DNA of 64,000 nucleotides from Adiantum capillus-veneris (Eukaryota > Streptophyta > Polypodiopsida > Polypodiales > Pteridaceae): the NCBI GenBank assembly GCA_014529385.2, contig CM043971.1, positions 94,961,840-95,025,839 of the forward strand. Reading direction: 5' to 3'. A model generated the notes under the pieces. That model had not been told where the DNA came from. It did no database searches and saw only the letters and a list, made by a program, of their open reading frames with translations. The number at the start of each line of letters is the position of its first letter. Position 1 is the first letter of the stretch. Positions 11,286-23,042 of this stretch are shown here, in pieces. Made by a program: the position numbers and the translations under genes.

Positions 11286-14200
11286 GATGGTGAACTTCAG
11301 ACTCTTAATAATCAGAGCCTTCTTCTGATTCTGAGTCCAGTTTTTTGGGAATCCTCCTTTAGAAAGGAACTGATATACATCATACCACTCTGGATTGGTG
11401 TTTTCCTCAGCTGTTCCCTAAAACAACTCTGCGTCCACTGGCTCATCTCTCAAGGTTATTTGGAGTAGCCATCAATACTCCTAGATAGGAAATCAGCACC
11501 ACAATGGGTTTTACTAGGCTTATGAAATATACGGCATTCAAACTCCATCAGGAACATCATCCATCTTATCAGTATGACTTGACTAATGACTTTGCCAATA
11601 AAAAATAATAATTCCTGATGATCCACATAAAAATGAAATAGCTTGCCCAGCAAATAGTGTCAAAATTTAGTAGCACTAAAAACCATTCCCAAGGCTTCTC
11701 TCTCTGTAGTGATATATCCTTGTTCAACTTGATTGAATCTTCGACTGGAAAAATACACTGGATAATCAGTCCTCCCTTCTGGTTGAGTCAATATTGCTCC
11801 CATTGCCAGTCCTGAAGCATTGACATGCACATGAAAAATAACATCCCAATTTGGTTGTCGAAGGACTGGCTTACTGATAATGGCATTCTTCAAATCTTGA
11901 AAACTCTACTTACATTCAACAATCCAAATGAACTTGATGTTCTTCTTTGTGAGCTCATACAAAGGTAATGCCTTGGAAGCAAACATATGAACAAATATTC
12001 TATAAAAATTGATATATTCCAAGAATGAGCTTAACTCTGATGCTGTGCGTGGTGCCTTTGCTTGCTGGACACACTGGATCTTTTCGTTGGCCATCTCTAT
12101 GCCATTCCTAGACACTATATGTCCCAATAGTAGTTGTCCTTTCCATACCAAGAAAACAAATTTGAATGGGTTCAGACAAATCCGTTTTCCTTACAGTACA
12201 GGAAAACCATTTCTAGAAAGTGAAAATGCTTCTCCTCAGTTGAATAGACAGTGAAGTCGTCCATAAATATGGCGAGAAATCGGTGTAGGAGGAGTTTAAT
12301 GAATATTTCCATCATACATCTTTGAAAGTTCGTTGGAGCATTGCAAAGATTAAATAGCATAACCAGGTACATGAATGCTCCCCATTCAGTAATAAAAGTA
12401 GTTTTACTCCGGTCTTCAGGAGCAATTTGTAGCTGATTATAGCCATTATAGCCATCTATAAAGCCATACATCTCGTGGACTGCAATTTCATCAAGAATCA
12501 TGTTCGTAAAAGGTAATGGAAATGGATCCTAGATGGTCTGAGCATTCAGCTTTTGATAATCCACACAAACTCTGAGCTTTCCATTTTTCTTGGGCACTAC
12601 TACAATAGGAAATAACCAGTCACTACTGGCGACCTCAGTTGATAAATCCAGCCTTCAGAAGGTTATTGATTTCTTCCTTGAACTTCTTAGCATAATTTGG
12701 ATTCATTCTATATCGTTGCAGTCGCACTGGTCTAGAATCCAATTTTAGAGGTATTCTATGTTGACAGACCTCTGGATCTACTCCTTTTAGATCAGTATAT
12801 TCCCATGTGAATACGTCCTTGTACTTCTGGAACATGTGTCGGGATTTCTCTTTCCTTCCTGGGTTTAGATGCTTGTTTACTTTGATCACTCAAGGATTTT
12901 CCTCAAACCCAGGTTCCATTCTTCTATTTCCTAATTATCTAGAAGCAACTAGTTAGACCCACCTCCCTTTCTCTTGGTTGACTCCTCAGCATAATCCCAG
13001 GATGGCGGGCCCCTTAGTTCTGAATTGTTATTTTGAACTTCAGTAACTTCCTAAGAATGTTCTTTTTCAGGAAGCCGCTCGTGTACTAGAATATGAGAAT
13101 TCTTCTTTAGAGTCGACTGGTTTCTCTGGCCTTTCGGTTAGCTGAACTGGTTGTTCCCCAAAATTCAGTTTAGTGAACTAACCTGGAAATTGCTTCCTTT
13201 GCTTTTTAGCCTGATCTTTGTCAATTAATATTGCATTTAGGTCTATTTCGGCCAATGGAAAAATATTCATTGTTGTCAGTATCCTCTCAATTTTCTTTAC
13301 CCCATACTTCTGGCAAAGCTCTTTTGGTCGCAGTGCCTTTCTCCAACTTCTCGTATTGTTGGTCTGAATCTGAATTCTTCTACTAGTGCCCTATATTGTT
13401 AGAGTCTTATTGGCATAGTCATGAACAGCCTGTGCCGTTTGCAACCATGGGTGCCCTAGTAGCATCCCATATGGGCCTTGCACATCTAGTACCAGGAAGC
13501 TGGTCTTGAACTTTACTTTGCCCACCCTTATTTGCATACTCTCTATCGTCCCAGTTGCCTGCACAACTCAATGATCAGCCATTTGAACTTTGAAGGGTGC
13601 TGGTGTGCCCCCAGGATGTTTAATCCTGCCCCTCCATCTAGTATGACACTGAATAGTGGCTCCCACTATTTCCTAACCTTATAGTCTACGTGGATCACCG
13701 GAACTTCATCATCTCTTACAGCTGCCAAGTCAACTACTCTAGCTTTTGCTTCAGCCTTCCTTCACTGTCTGATGAATTTTGTTGCTTCAGGAAAAGTTTT
13801 TCTGATGTCGTCTAGTTCAACTCTCAGTTTCTGAATTCTTTCACATATCTTAACATGAATTTCTTCTCTCTCCTTATTATCAGAGTCATTATCAGAAGTT
13901 GAAGAATCGTGACTATCTGCACAATGCCACTCCTGTGTTCTGGTACCCAATATGCCTCCTTCATTGTTTCCTGATGCAATTATATCTGTTTTGATGTTCC
14001 CTAGTTCCTCCACCAGTCCCTGAACTGCAGACAACATAGTCTCAAGAATCCCAGACTCTGACTGATCCGGTTGTGTTTTCTCAGAACAATGGGCTGGTAT
14101 CTTTTGAATGACCGAGGGATCAGAACTTTCTGGCTACATTGGTAGCTTCTTGTCTAGATCTTATGTTATCTTAGCCGCCAGTTCTCTCTGCTCCTGCCAT

Positions 14201-14783
14201 TCATCGACTACCTTCTCTTTGCCCTTTGCCTTCCATACCTCTCTCTATTGGGCCCATTTGCTACTTTCAAAACTGACTGGTTTTGCCGGTTCATATGGGA
14301 TTTCCTCAATGAGTACCCCTTTACTGCGTGTAACTGCTCGTATTGGAACTGACTCTGGGGCTTTCGCCTCAATAGCCGTAGTGCTAGGTGCTTCTGGAAA
14401 CTGTTCCACAAAATGCCCATACTCGCCACAAGTATAATAGTTAAGTCTTCGATTTTGGAAATTACCACGACCGCGGCGCCGGCCAGTACCTCCCTAGTAC
14501 CTGCCACGCCCAGTACCAACACCACTGGTACCTGATTTCTCCTCTTGGGGTACACTGGTTGTCTCCACTCTGGCTGGTTCAACATTGCTAAATGTCACTA
14601 CATACAAATCCTTTCCATTCTTGAAGTGATGAATGTGAATGTTAGCGGCTGCACACACTCAACGGAGGATGATTGCCCGGCGGGATACTAATTTCCTTTG
14701 TGATCATTCCTTAATTGAGAAGGAACCGTCATTTCACCTTTGTAAATACTGGGGCTTGCAAAAGCTTCCAAATTGTATCCCAT
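11286..14783 (-). pseudogene. Decayed Ty3/gypsy gag-pol
   Basis: Relic of a gypsy polyprotein broken by many stops and frameshifts. From its 5' end (right): a gag start near 14783 (MGYNLEAFAS); an Arg/Gly-rich segment and a degenerate zinc knuckle (TCGEYGHFVEQ) near 14400-14500; a gag-type coiled segment (13762-14037); a protease-like stretch near 13380-13560 (MLLGHPWLQ); reverse transcriptase N-terminus (12635-12889); RT core with FMDDF (12172-12501); RT connection (11906-12151); RNase H (11660-11893); and the RNase H-integrase linker (11291-11653). Integrase is not present: the frame runs into the inserted gag-only element, and the 11 bases left of that element appear to continue the relic. 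It is the oldest layer of the nest. Confidence 0.85.
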
Positions 14784-15417
14784 TTTTTACATTTAGACTG
14801 AGTAAATGGTTAAATTAGAACATTAGGGTTTGAGATTGTAAGGTATTTATACCACTTTTGACCTTAATGCAAAAAACCTTTTGTCATTTTCATAAGTTTG
14901 TCTGTATGAGTTGAGCGTACTATGTATAAGAGAGAGAGTGAGAGTTCAGAGCTTCGCTACGTGCGACCTGGTGATCCGTTTGAAGAATCGAGAAGTGTAG
15001 CTCCTTGCCGCCGAAGAGAGCTACGCGCCAAGCTCATCACTGCGCGCGTACGACCCGTTTCTACGAGATAGACCCACGAGCCTTATCTAGGGTTTTGATG
15101 AGTTTTTGGTGTCTGTTTTCTTATTGCAGCATATCCACACGTCCGAATCGAGATAAGCTACACATTAGGCATGTTAGTTTTAGAAAACGTCGATCTGTAA
15201 ATTTTGACCAGACATCCTACGCGATTCTGCACCGGGTGTTTAGGGTTGGGGTTTTGGGTCACGGACCTTAGGGAGAGCGACCTATTGGTGTTAATAGAAT
15301 TTCCCTCAAGTTCCGTAGCGTTCCGAGAATGTTTGATGGGTATTTGGCTCTTGAAAGCGTTGTAGAAAATCTCCTCTTGTGTACTCTTGAAGGTTGTAAC
15401 TTAGACATTGGGTAGAG
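14784..15417. other. Noncoding flank between gypsy relic and copia copy 2
   Basis: No gene seen. It contains a TATA-like TATGTATAAGAG near 14921-14932 followed by an AG run. It may be 5' sequence of the gypsy relic, or part of an LTR on the plus strand that ends near the primer-like site at 21134. Neither reading is firm. Confidence 0.4.
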
Positions 15418-15609
15418 TGTTGGGGTATAAAACCCAATGTGGTCGCCCAGGTAAGTGGGCGGGCCGCCAGGTATGTACACATGTTCTTTTGTAAAAACCT
15501 AACAAGAACTCACTATGCTCTACACATTACAGTAGAGCGAGTTCACCATATCGTCGTGCTCTTCTTCTCGCACTCTCTCTCGCGTCGCACTTCCGCTCGT
15601 ACTCCTTCA
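15418..15609 (+). repeat. 5' LTR of copia copy 2
   Basis: 192 bp, TG...CA; about two differences from 20782-20973. Confidence 0.95.
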
Positions 15610-16711
15610 ACTAGTATCAGAGCTCAGATCGAGGCTCGGGGCAGCACTGCAGGAGGCTAGAGTCACCAACTCAGATTGGAGTGAAATTCGATAGGCGAAG
15701 ACACGGCCCCAAATCCTGTGGGAGAGCCCAAAGGGTGTGGTGTTGTCCGAAATTCATTCTGAGGTCATCTCGGCCATCGTTCGGCTTCGACAAAGGTCTG
15801 CGCAGGCCATTTTCGACTACGTGGTCTCAACGGGTGCAGATCTGACTCTGCAAATTTCGGGTCTTCGGCCTATGACTGCAGGTGCTGAGGATATCGACAC
15901 TCCCAGAGTGTTGATTTGTGGCTGTATACACATCGAAGGACGGTTCACAGTTCTTGGAGGAGTGTCACATACGACACGGGCGTATCTACACACAGACTGT
16001 AGGCGACATCCACTAGTTCATCAGGTAGCTTGTGTTTGCTGCTTGATATTCCAGATTTCATCCTGACATTGCAGGTACTTCCACATGGGATGTATTGTCA
16101 GAGATGATGTATGTTTGTTGACGGTTTGCTGGCTGTGAGTCACACAGCAAACAACCGCCGCAGCAGTTACAACATATAGTGGGAAATTTGTGGATGTATG
16201 ACTTTGTGGGAAGTCTATGTACTGTCAGATTTACTGCAGCCTTTGTTGAGGGTCGAGTGAGGTTTTATTGAGCTGGGGGATTCTCGAATGTTGAGATCCT
16301 TTCGGTGATACAGGTCTTAGAGCGATCCCTCGAGCACCCTTAGATAGGAAGCTAGGATGTATTGACTGTGAGTTAGACAGTTGGGATTGCATCTTTGCTT
16401 TACTACCGTTGAGGCATTGTCACAGTCTATGCTTACAGGACAGTGACAGGACAGTGAGAGACAGTACAGGTGCAGGACAGGTTTACCCGCAGCTTACAGT
16501 GTCATAGAGACAGTGTTTTCTTAACTGTTTTTTGGTCTGTTTTTGAGTACACCAGAGCCATTTTACAAAGGAGACTCTGCCGAAATTTATGCAGAATCTG
16601 AAGCTTTCTTGGTTCATTTGACAGGTTGATATTGGTTCAGAGGTCAGTTTACAGGGGAAATTCTGGAGAATTTTTCCCAGGAAAGTAAACCATTGTGAAG
16701 CGTAGCGCTAT
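15610..16711 (+). other. Primer site and untranslated leader of copia copy 2
   Basis: Begins with the primer site, then about 1.1 kb of noncoding leader up to the gag ATG. The proximal ~440 bp diverge from copy 1; the distal ~640 bp look identical to it. Confidence 0.85.
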
Positions 16712-19700
16712 ATGGCTGGATCACAGGACATTACTCTTTACAATATCAAGAAGTTGGATGGAACCAATTTCCCATTGTGGAAGAAGCAGATTTGGCACGT
16801 GTTGGTACAAAAGAAGCAGATAAAACCTATAAAGCTCAAGGGGATAAAACCAGAAGATATGGACGAAGATGAATGGAGCCAAATGGATGAATTGGCACTT
16901 TCTACCATTATGCTGACTTTGGCAAAAAGAGTTTACTTCAATGTAGCAGACGAGATGTCGGCTTATCAAGCATGGTTAAAGCTGAGTGATCTTTATGAGA
17001 ATCAGAGTGCAGCTTCACAGGTATACTGGCTTAAGAAGCTTGTTGACTTGAAGATGAAAGAAGGGACACCTATGTCCAATCATCTGAATGAATTCAACAC
17101 AATCTATAGTCAGTTGTCAGCTCAAGGTGTCAAGTTTGGTGAACCTGTTAGAGCTATGTTCCGGTTGATCACATTGCTCGAAAGTTGGGACACTTTTCGC
17201 ACAGCTTTGAGTAATTCTGCACCTCCAGATGGTTTGAACATAGCAGGTGTAGAAGGAAGTCTGCTTACTGAAGACACCAATAGAAAGACAATGGACAAAG
17301 ACAAAGGAATATCCTTAGTTGTCAAAGGAAGGACCAAAGAAAAGTACAAAGGTGGAAAGAGGAATCAGTCTCGTAGCAAGTCCCGCAGTGCTAAAGGCAA
17401 GAGTGACATAGAATGCTACCATTGTGGCAAGAAGGGTCACATGAAAAGAGACTGCAGAGAATGGAAAGCAGAAAAAGGCAAAGAGAAAGCTGAAGACCAT
17501 AGTGAGAAGAACAAGTCCTCAGTGAAGATTCAAGAAATAAATGTGACAAACACTGTTGCAGAGGATGACAGTCTAGTGTCAGGAGACATCTACTTCTTGA
17601 AGAATACAATGGACTCAGCTCTTCTTACAGCATCTGATGGAAATGCACTGAGTGACTGGATTATAGACTCAGGGGAATCACTTCATGTGTCTCCAAACAA
17701 GGAGTGGTTTACCTCTTATGTGACCACTAAAGATCATGTTCGGCTAGGCAATGGGCAGACATCTGATATCTTAGGTGTTGGAGATGTTCAATTGAAGTTT
17801 CAGAATGGCTCTTCTTTCACGCTGAAGAATGTGAGACATGTTCCCGCAATTACAAAGAGCTTGATCAGCACAGGTTTACTTGATGATGCTGGCTACGTCA
17901 CCACTTTTGGACAGAACATGTGGAAGATATCCAAGGGTTCTATGACAGTAGCACATGGAGTAAAGTCTGGAGGACTTTACATGATTAATGTATCAAATGT
18001 CTCTAAACATGTAATCAATGTAACCGAGCAGCCGAACGTTTCTTTGTGGCATAGCCGGTTAGGACATATGTCCAAGAAGGGAATGGAAATCTTGTCTCGT
18101 TCTGGTTATTTTCCTGGCTTTTCATTTAATGATTTTGAATTCTGTGAACATTGTCTGTATGGTAAGCAAACACAGCAGCCACATAAGCATAGAAGCAGTA
18201 GAAGAGATACACAGTTGGCACTTGTTCATAGTGATTTGTGTGGACCTATGCCTAACCTATCTCTAGGGGGAGCTTCTTACTTTATGACATTTATAGATGA
18301 TTACTCGAGGAAAGTATGGGTTTACTTTCTCAAGCACAAGGATGAAGCGTTTAGTGTTTTCAAAATGTTTGTGACACTTATGGAGAATCAGAGTGGCAAG
18401 AAGCTTAAATGCTTATGCACTGACAATGGTGGAGAGTATGTTTCAAAGGCCTTTCAGGACTTTTGTGAGTCAAAAGGTATAAAACGTGAACTTACTGCTC
18501 CTTACAATCCTCCTCAAAATGGTGTTGCTGAGAGGATGAATAGGACCATACAAGAGAAGGTCAGAAGTATGTTGTCTAATGCACAGCTGCCAAATGGGTT
18601 TTGGGCTGAAGCTGTATCAATAGTTGTTCATCTTGTAAATAGATCTCCTAGCAGGGTTTTGCAGAAGGATTCAGTGCCAGAGATGGTATGGTCAGGCAAA
18701 ATGCCCTCATACAAGCATCTCAGAGTCTTTGGTTGTGAGGCATATACTCATGTTCCAAAGGAATTTAGGAACAAACTTGAGCCAAAGAGTAGAAAGTGCA
18801 TCTTTCTAGGCTATGGTAATTTTGGTGAGATGGGGTACAGACTTTGGGATCCCGAATCCAGAAAAGTTGTCCGCAGCAATGATGTTCACTTTAATGAATC
18901 CAAATATCATTCTAAACCAGAGAGGGTTGAGGAGATTAGAAGAGTTGTCTTGCAAGAAGATGGACCTGCACGTGCAAGACAAAATGTCAGGGCTCAAGAG
19001 GAGCAAGGGCAGGATAGAGTGGAACCACAGGTTGTGGCTGAGCCTGAGCCACTTATTGTGCGTAGATCTGGACGGGTCACGCGACCTCCTGATAGGTTTG
19101 TTCCATCTATGAACTATGTCATGTTGACTGATTGCAATGAGCCTTCATGTTACAAGGAAGCAGTGCAAATGAAGGACTCCGGGAATTGGCAATTGGCCAT
19201 GCAGTCAGAGATGACAGCTCTGCATAAAAAACAGACATGGAAGCTAGTTAAATTACCACGGGGAAAAAAGGCTCTACCCTGTAAATGGGTTTACAGTTAT
19301 AAGATCACCGCTCATGATAGTCAGCCAAAGTACAAAGCAAGGCTTGTTGCCAAGGGCTTTAAGCAAGAACAAGGCATTTACTTTGATGAAGTCTTCTCTC
19401 CGGTGGTCAATATGACTACATTGAGATGCTTTCTTGCATTGGTTACCATATTAGATTTGGTGTTGCACCAAATGGATGTCAAGACAGCGTTCTTGCATGG
19501 TGATTTAGATGTGGAAATTTACATGCAGCAGCCAGAAGGGTTTGTTGAGAAAGGCAAGGAAGATTGGGTATGCCAGTTGTTAAAGAGTCTTTATGGCTTA
19601 AAACAATCACCGAGGGCATGGTACCATAAATTCCACAAGTTTATGCTTTCCCAAGGCTACAAACGTAGTGAGTTCGATCACTGTCTATATACAAAGAAGG

Positions 19701-20692
19701 CTAAGGATCGCAGTTGGCTGATCCTTATTTTGTATGTGGATGACATGTTGATTGCTGGCAAGCACTTGGAAGAAATTTCAGCTTTGAAGTCAAAGATGGC
19801 AAAATCGTTTGACATGAAAGACATGGGTGAGGCAAGTCATATACTTGGTATGCGCATTGAGAGAGACAGATCAAAGAAGTTGATTTGGTTATCTCAAACA
19901 GAGTATATTGACAAGGTTTTGCAACGTTTCAATATGGAGAAGGGAAAGGCATTGAGTGTTCCATTGCCACCATATGTGAAACTTAGCAAACAAGATTGTC
20001 CTGTGTCTGAGGAAGAACAGGCTGAAATGGATAAGATTCCATATGCGTCTGCAGTGGGTAGTTTGATGTATGCAATGATTTCTACTCGCCCAGACATTGC
20101 ATTTGCAATGGGAGTAGTAAGTCGATACATGTCAAACCCAGGCAAGAAACATTGGGAGGCAGTGAAAGGAATATTGAGATACCTGAAAGCTACAAAGAGT
20201 ATGCGTATATGCTATGGGAGTCAGGAGCTAAGTGTAAAGGGTTTTACAGACTCAGATTATGCAGGTGACTTAGACAACCGAAGGTCTACGTCAGGGTATG
20301 TCTTTACATTGGCTGGTGGAGCAGTATCATGGCGTTCTAGATTACAAGATTGTGTTACTCAGTCTACTACAGAGGCTGAATATGTTGCAGCATTAGAGGC
20401 ATCCAAAGAATCAATTTGGCTTAATCATCTAGTAACAGATTTGGGAATCAAAGAAGAGATGCCTATGTTATATTGTGATAGTCAAAGTGCTATACAATTG
20501 GCTCGCAATCCAGTTTATCACTCAAAGACAAAGCATGTGGATGTGAAGTATCATTTCATCAGGGAAATGCTCGAGGATAAGCAACTTCAGCTTGTCAAAG
20601 TTCACACCACAGAAAATCCTACTGATCTACTTACAAAAGGACTTCCCTCAGAGAGCTTTGCGCATTTTCTCAAGCAGTTAGGTGTAGGGTAG
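16712..20692 (+). CDS. Copia gag-protease-integrase-RT-RNase H polyprotein, full length
   Basis: Single frame of 1326 residues, a normal length for a Tork/Tnt1-like polyprotein. Domains in order: gag (1-220), zinc knuckle CX2CX4HX4C near 234, protease IIDSGES near 318, GAG-pre-integrase near 446, integrase D-D-E core near 527-608, reverse transcriptase about 850-1040 with YVDDML near 1007, RNase H about 1170-1300 with TDSDYAGD near 1176. Compared with copy 1, residue 890 in the RT motif GIDFDEVFSPV is Tyr instead of Asp (codon TAC at 19379-19381), a position normally acidic in copia RT. An uninterrupted frame therefore does not prove activity. The start matches copy 1 and begins MAGSQD. Confidence 0.96.
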   Translation: MAGSQDITLYNIKKLDGTNFPLWKKQIWHVLVQKKQIKPIKLKGIKPEDMDEDEWSQMDELALSTIMLTLAKRVYFNVADEMSAYQAWLKLSDLYENQSAASQVYWLKKLVDLKMKEGTPMSNHLNEFNTIYSQLSAQGVKFGEPVRAMFRLITLLESWDTFRTALSNSAPPDGLNIAGVEGSLLTEDTNRKTMDKDKGISLVVKGRTKEKYKGGKRNQSRSKSRSAKGKSDIECYHCGKKGHMKRDCREWKAEKGKEKAEDHSEKNKSSVKIQEINVTNTVAEDDSLVSGDIYFLKNTMDSALLTASDGNALSDWIIDSGESLHVSPNKEWFTSYVTTKDHVRLGNGQTSDILGVGDVQLKFQNGSSFTLKNVRHVPAITKSLISTGLLDDAGYVTTFGQNMWKISKGSMTVAHGVKSGGLYMINVSNVSKHVINVTEQPNVSLWHSRLGHMSKKGMEILSRSGYFPGFSFNDFEFCEHCLYGKQTQQPHKHRSSRRDTQLALVHSDLCGPMPNLSLGGASYFMTFIDDYSRKVWVYFLKHKDEAFSVFKMFVTLMENQSGKKLKCLCTDNGGEYVSKAFQDFCESKGIKRELTAPYNPPQNGVAERMNRTIQEKVRSMLSNAQLPNGFWAEAVSIVVHLVNRSPSRVLQKDSVPEMVWSGKMPSYKHLRVFGCEAYTHVPKEFRNKLEPKSRKCIFLGYGNFGEMGYRLWDPESRKVVRSNDVHFNESKYHSKPERVEEIRRVVLQEDGPARARQNVRAQEEQGQDRVEPQVVAEPEPLIVRRSGRVTRPPDRFVPSMNYVMLTDCNEPSCYKEAVQMKDSGNWQLAMQSEMTALHKKQTWKLVKLPRGKKALPCKWVYSYKITAHDSQPKYKARLVAKGFKQEQGIYFDEVFSPVVNMTTLRCFLALVTILDLVLHQMDVKTAFLHGDLDVEIYMQQPEGFVEKGKEDWVCQLLKSLYGLKQSPRAWYHKFHKFMLSQGYKRSEFDHCLYTKKAKDRSWLILILYVDDMLIAGKHLEEISALKSKMAKSFDMKDMGEASHILGMRIERDRSKKLIWLSQTEYIDKVLQRFNMEKGKALSVPLPPYVKLSKQDCPVSEEEQAEMDKIPYASAVGSLMYAMISTRPDIAFAMGVVSRYMSNPGKKHWEAVKGILRYLKATKSMRICYGSQELSVKGFTDSDYAGDLDNRRSTSGYVFTLAGGAVSWRSRLQDCVTQSTTEAEYVAALEASKESIWLNHLVTDLGIKEEMPMLYCDSQSAIQLARNPVYHSKTKHVDVKYHFIREMLEDKQLQLVKVHTTENPTDLLTKGLPSESFAHFLKQLGVG

Positions 20693-20770
20693 TACATCAC
20701 TTCTCTACATCTCTTGTATATTAGCTTGTATAGTAGCGTCTCTCACACTTAAAGTACCACATTGGACTTT

Positions 20771-20781
20771 AAGTGGGAGGT
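20771..20781 (+). other. Polypurine tract of copia copy 2
   Basis: AAGTGGGAGGT adjoining the 3' LTR, identical to copy 1. Confidence 0.85.
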
Positions 20782-20973
20782 TGTTGGGGTATAAAGCCCA
20801 ATGTGGTCGCCCAGGTAAGTGGGCGGGCCGCCAGGTATGTACACATGTTCTTTTGTAAAAACCTAATAAGAACTCACTATGCTCTACACATTACAGTAGA
20901 GCGAGTTCACCATATCGTCGTGCTCTTCTTCTCGCACTCTCTCTCGCGTCGCACTTCCGCTCGTACTCCTTCA
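20782..20973 (+). repeat. 3' LTR of copia copy 2
   Basis: 192 bp, followed directly by the TAGAG duplication. Confidence 0.95.
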
Positions 20974-20978
20974 TAGAG

Positions 20979-21633
20979 ACCTTTGTAGGAAGTAGTCAAT
21001 AGTTGGTCAAGTGTAGGTTGACATCCTATGCTTGCTTCCACGTGCCTGCGGGTCGAGCTTCTTCCTTAGCTGACAAATCTTGTTAGGTGAGTTCTCGCTG
21101 TGCTGACGTCCATTGCGGCGTATCTGCCAACATTGACGCCGCTATCGGGGACGAAAACCTTAGGTAGGTGACCGAGATTAGTCCTTGAGGATAGGGATTC
21201 TTTGGCTTGCCAGAGTCTTATTTTACATTTAGATAGGATCAGAGGGTGGTGGACTCTCTAGGTCTTAGGAGGAGTCTAGGGAGCGTGTGCCTGGCCTAGA
21301 TCTTCTCACATAGGTAGTTTTAGGTATTAGTTAAGTTTTCGTGTCGAGAGTAGGAGTTAGGGTGGTAGATGCAGTGTTAGGTGAGCTTGAGAGTCCGTGC
21401 GAGGCCAGGAAGCAACCGAAGCACTAAAAATCACAATCTCATATGATGAGTAGAAGTAGGGTAAGTAGGATATCATGATTACTGATCTAGAGCATCTTAT
21501 GAATGTCTTATTTGCTGATAGGCTCATCAGAAAGTAGAAAACGCTAAGTAGGAAAGAACGAAAACTTGTGTTTGGAAGCTTTTATGATAGATGTTTTTTG
21601 TTGTGTATAATATCTTGATGTCTTTGTTTTGGA
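20979..21633. other. Noncoding stretch with a possible tRNA-Asp-type primer site
   Basis: No coding frame is supported. TGACGCCGCTATCGGGGA at 21134-21151 resembles the Athila/gypsy-type primer site complementary to tRNA-Asp (consensus TGGCGCCGTTGCCGGGGA) and follows ...CCAACAT, compatible with an LTR end. If real, this is the 5' end of a plus-strand gypsy element whose LTR was hit by copia copy 2. No matching second LTR was found. Confidence 0.3.
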
Positions 21634-23042
21634 TTAATTTTTTTGTGTCGTTAGAAAAGGCTCTGGATCTAAAATCAAAAAGCTCAAAAACTGGTTTTGA
21701 TTGCAAAAGCTCAAAATCAAAAGCTGCAAATAAAACACACTCATGTATGCATATATTGAGAGGGAATCTATGGGGTCTTCCCACCCAGTAGTCTTTCTAT
21801 AACAATTTCCCACTTGACACAACTGTTGATACGCAACTTTTCCCTTTTTTGCTCCTGTCATAGCATGCGGCCAAAAGGTCCCATTCCTGCTAGAACCTTC
21901 AATTGGCTTTTCTATATTTTATCCTCGATCTGCACACCATAAGTCAGTGCTTCAACTACACTCGCATGGTGTTCCTACAACATCTCTTCCATGCTTTTTT
22001 TCATACCACCTCTTCCATATTTGGTTTTTAGAGGCAACCCTATTTCCCACAAGTGTATCAGGCCATCCTTCCAAAAAACCACATCTTTACGCTTGGCTTC
22101 AACAAACTCCTCACACTCATTCCTGACATGATCAAGACTATCACACCACATACAGTACTGACTCCCATTATCTCTTTGTGGGCCGCTTTGTTTCGACCGG
22201 GAAGTTGAACCTTTCTCTTCAAGCTTCATAGATTTAAAATTAATGTTCAATTCTTGGATCCCTTTCACAAGCTCATCCATGAACGGCTCCTCTAGCTTCA
22301 GAATCGTCTCCTTTATTGGCACAAGAACCTCTTCTTCCTTTTCTCCCACCTCTGCATTCATCCCAACCAACTTATCCAATCTTTTTTTCCATTTCACCAC
22401 CATATTGACTACTTCAATCGCTTCTTTCCAATCTGATTTCATCCCCAACTCTCATGTGGTATCCTCGAGGAGATCCATTAAGATTTTTTGAAACTTCGGA
22501 TCTGCAGCTACAAAGAGTTCTACTTTCTTCGAATAAAGAGCAGCCCGTTCGGTTGCAGACAATTGGGCAAATCATTTTTCAAATTCTCTTAACAATTCTA
22601 TAGCAGATAGCCCCTTATTATGCTGTTGCACCCGCTTCAAAAAACTCTTCTTTGTAACGCACTCCTTATTCTCACGAAAATATTCATCCTTGAGAGCTTG
22701 TTTAAACACTACCCACGTAGCACTGTGTGCAGTTCTTAGTTACTCAATCCGTGCACGTAATTTAGGCATGACAATGAGTACAAAATTTTCCACTGCAGCA
22801 TGCTCCTCTACTCCCTTGTCTTCCATAACTTGTTCATAAACTTTGCAAATTTTGGAAATATTGTGTCCTTCAAATCACCCCAATCTATCTATCACGGCTT
22901 GTCTAGCTTCACGAATCTAAGCTTCCATTTCCCTTTCCCAACTTTGAGTCATCATCTGTTAATGGTGCAGATGTTGTTGATGCATAAGTGAAACAAATTA
23001 CTACATTAACTGCTACATACCATTATCTTGGCCTGCCGACAT
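21634..23042 (-). pseudogene. Gypsy gag relic with CMWCD-type knuckle
   Basis: Read on the minus strand, a gag-like frame starts near 23042 (MSAGQDNG) and is interrupted by stops. It becomes open at 22448-21975 (157 codons) with a knuckle-like CMWCD...H...C near 22165-22125, followed by an IHLWEIGLPL...GRGGMKK segment. This pattern is recurrent in plant gypsy gag proteins with the CMWCD motif. A further in-phase-looking segment at 21861-21634 (GWEDPIDSLSIYAY) continues toward the protease. No protease or pol follows before noncoding sequence, so the element is truncated as well as mutated. The domain call rests on pattern recognition. Confidence 0.6.

Larger units (their letters stand above)
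15418..20973 (+). mobile_element. Ty1/copia retrotransposon, copy 2 (Tork/Tnt1-like), uninterrupted
   Basis: 5556-bp sister of copy 1. The 192-bp LTRs (15418-15609, 20782-20973) differ at about two positions. TAGAG at 15413-15417 and 20974-20978 is a perfect target duplication. An initiator-Met-type primer site (AGTATCAGAGC) follows the 5' LTR and the polypurine tract lies at 20771-20781. The polyprotein frame is unbroken, so this is the candidate autonomous member in the window, subject to the RT substitution noted for its CDS. Confidence 0.97.

Noticed and set aside
21134-21151. Confident Athila-type element from the primer-like site
   Set aside because: Only about 14 of 18 bases match and no partner LTR or plus-strand gag was found; left as a low-confidence note.
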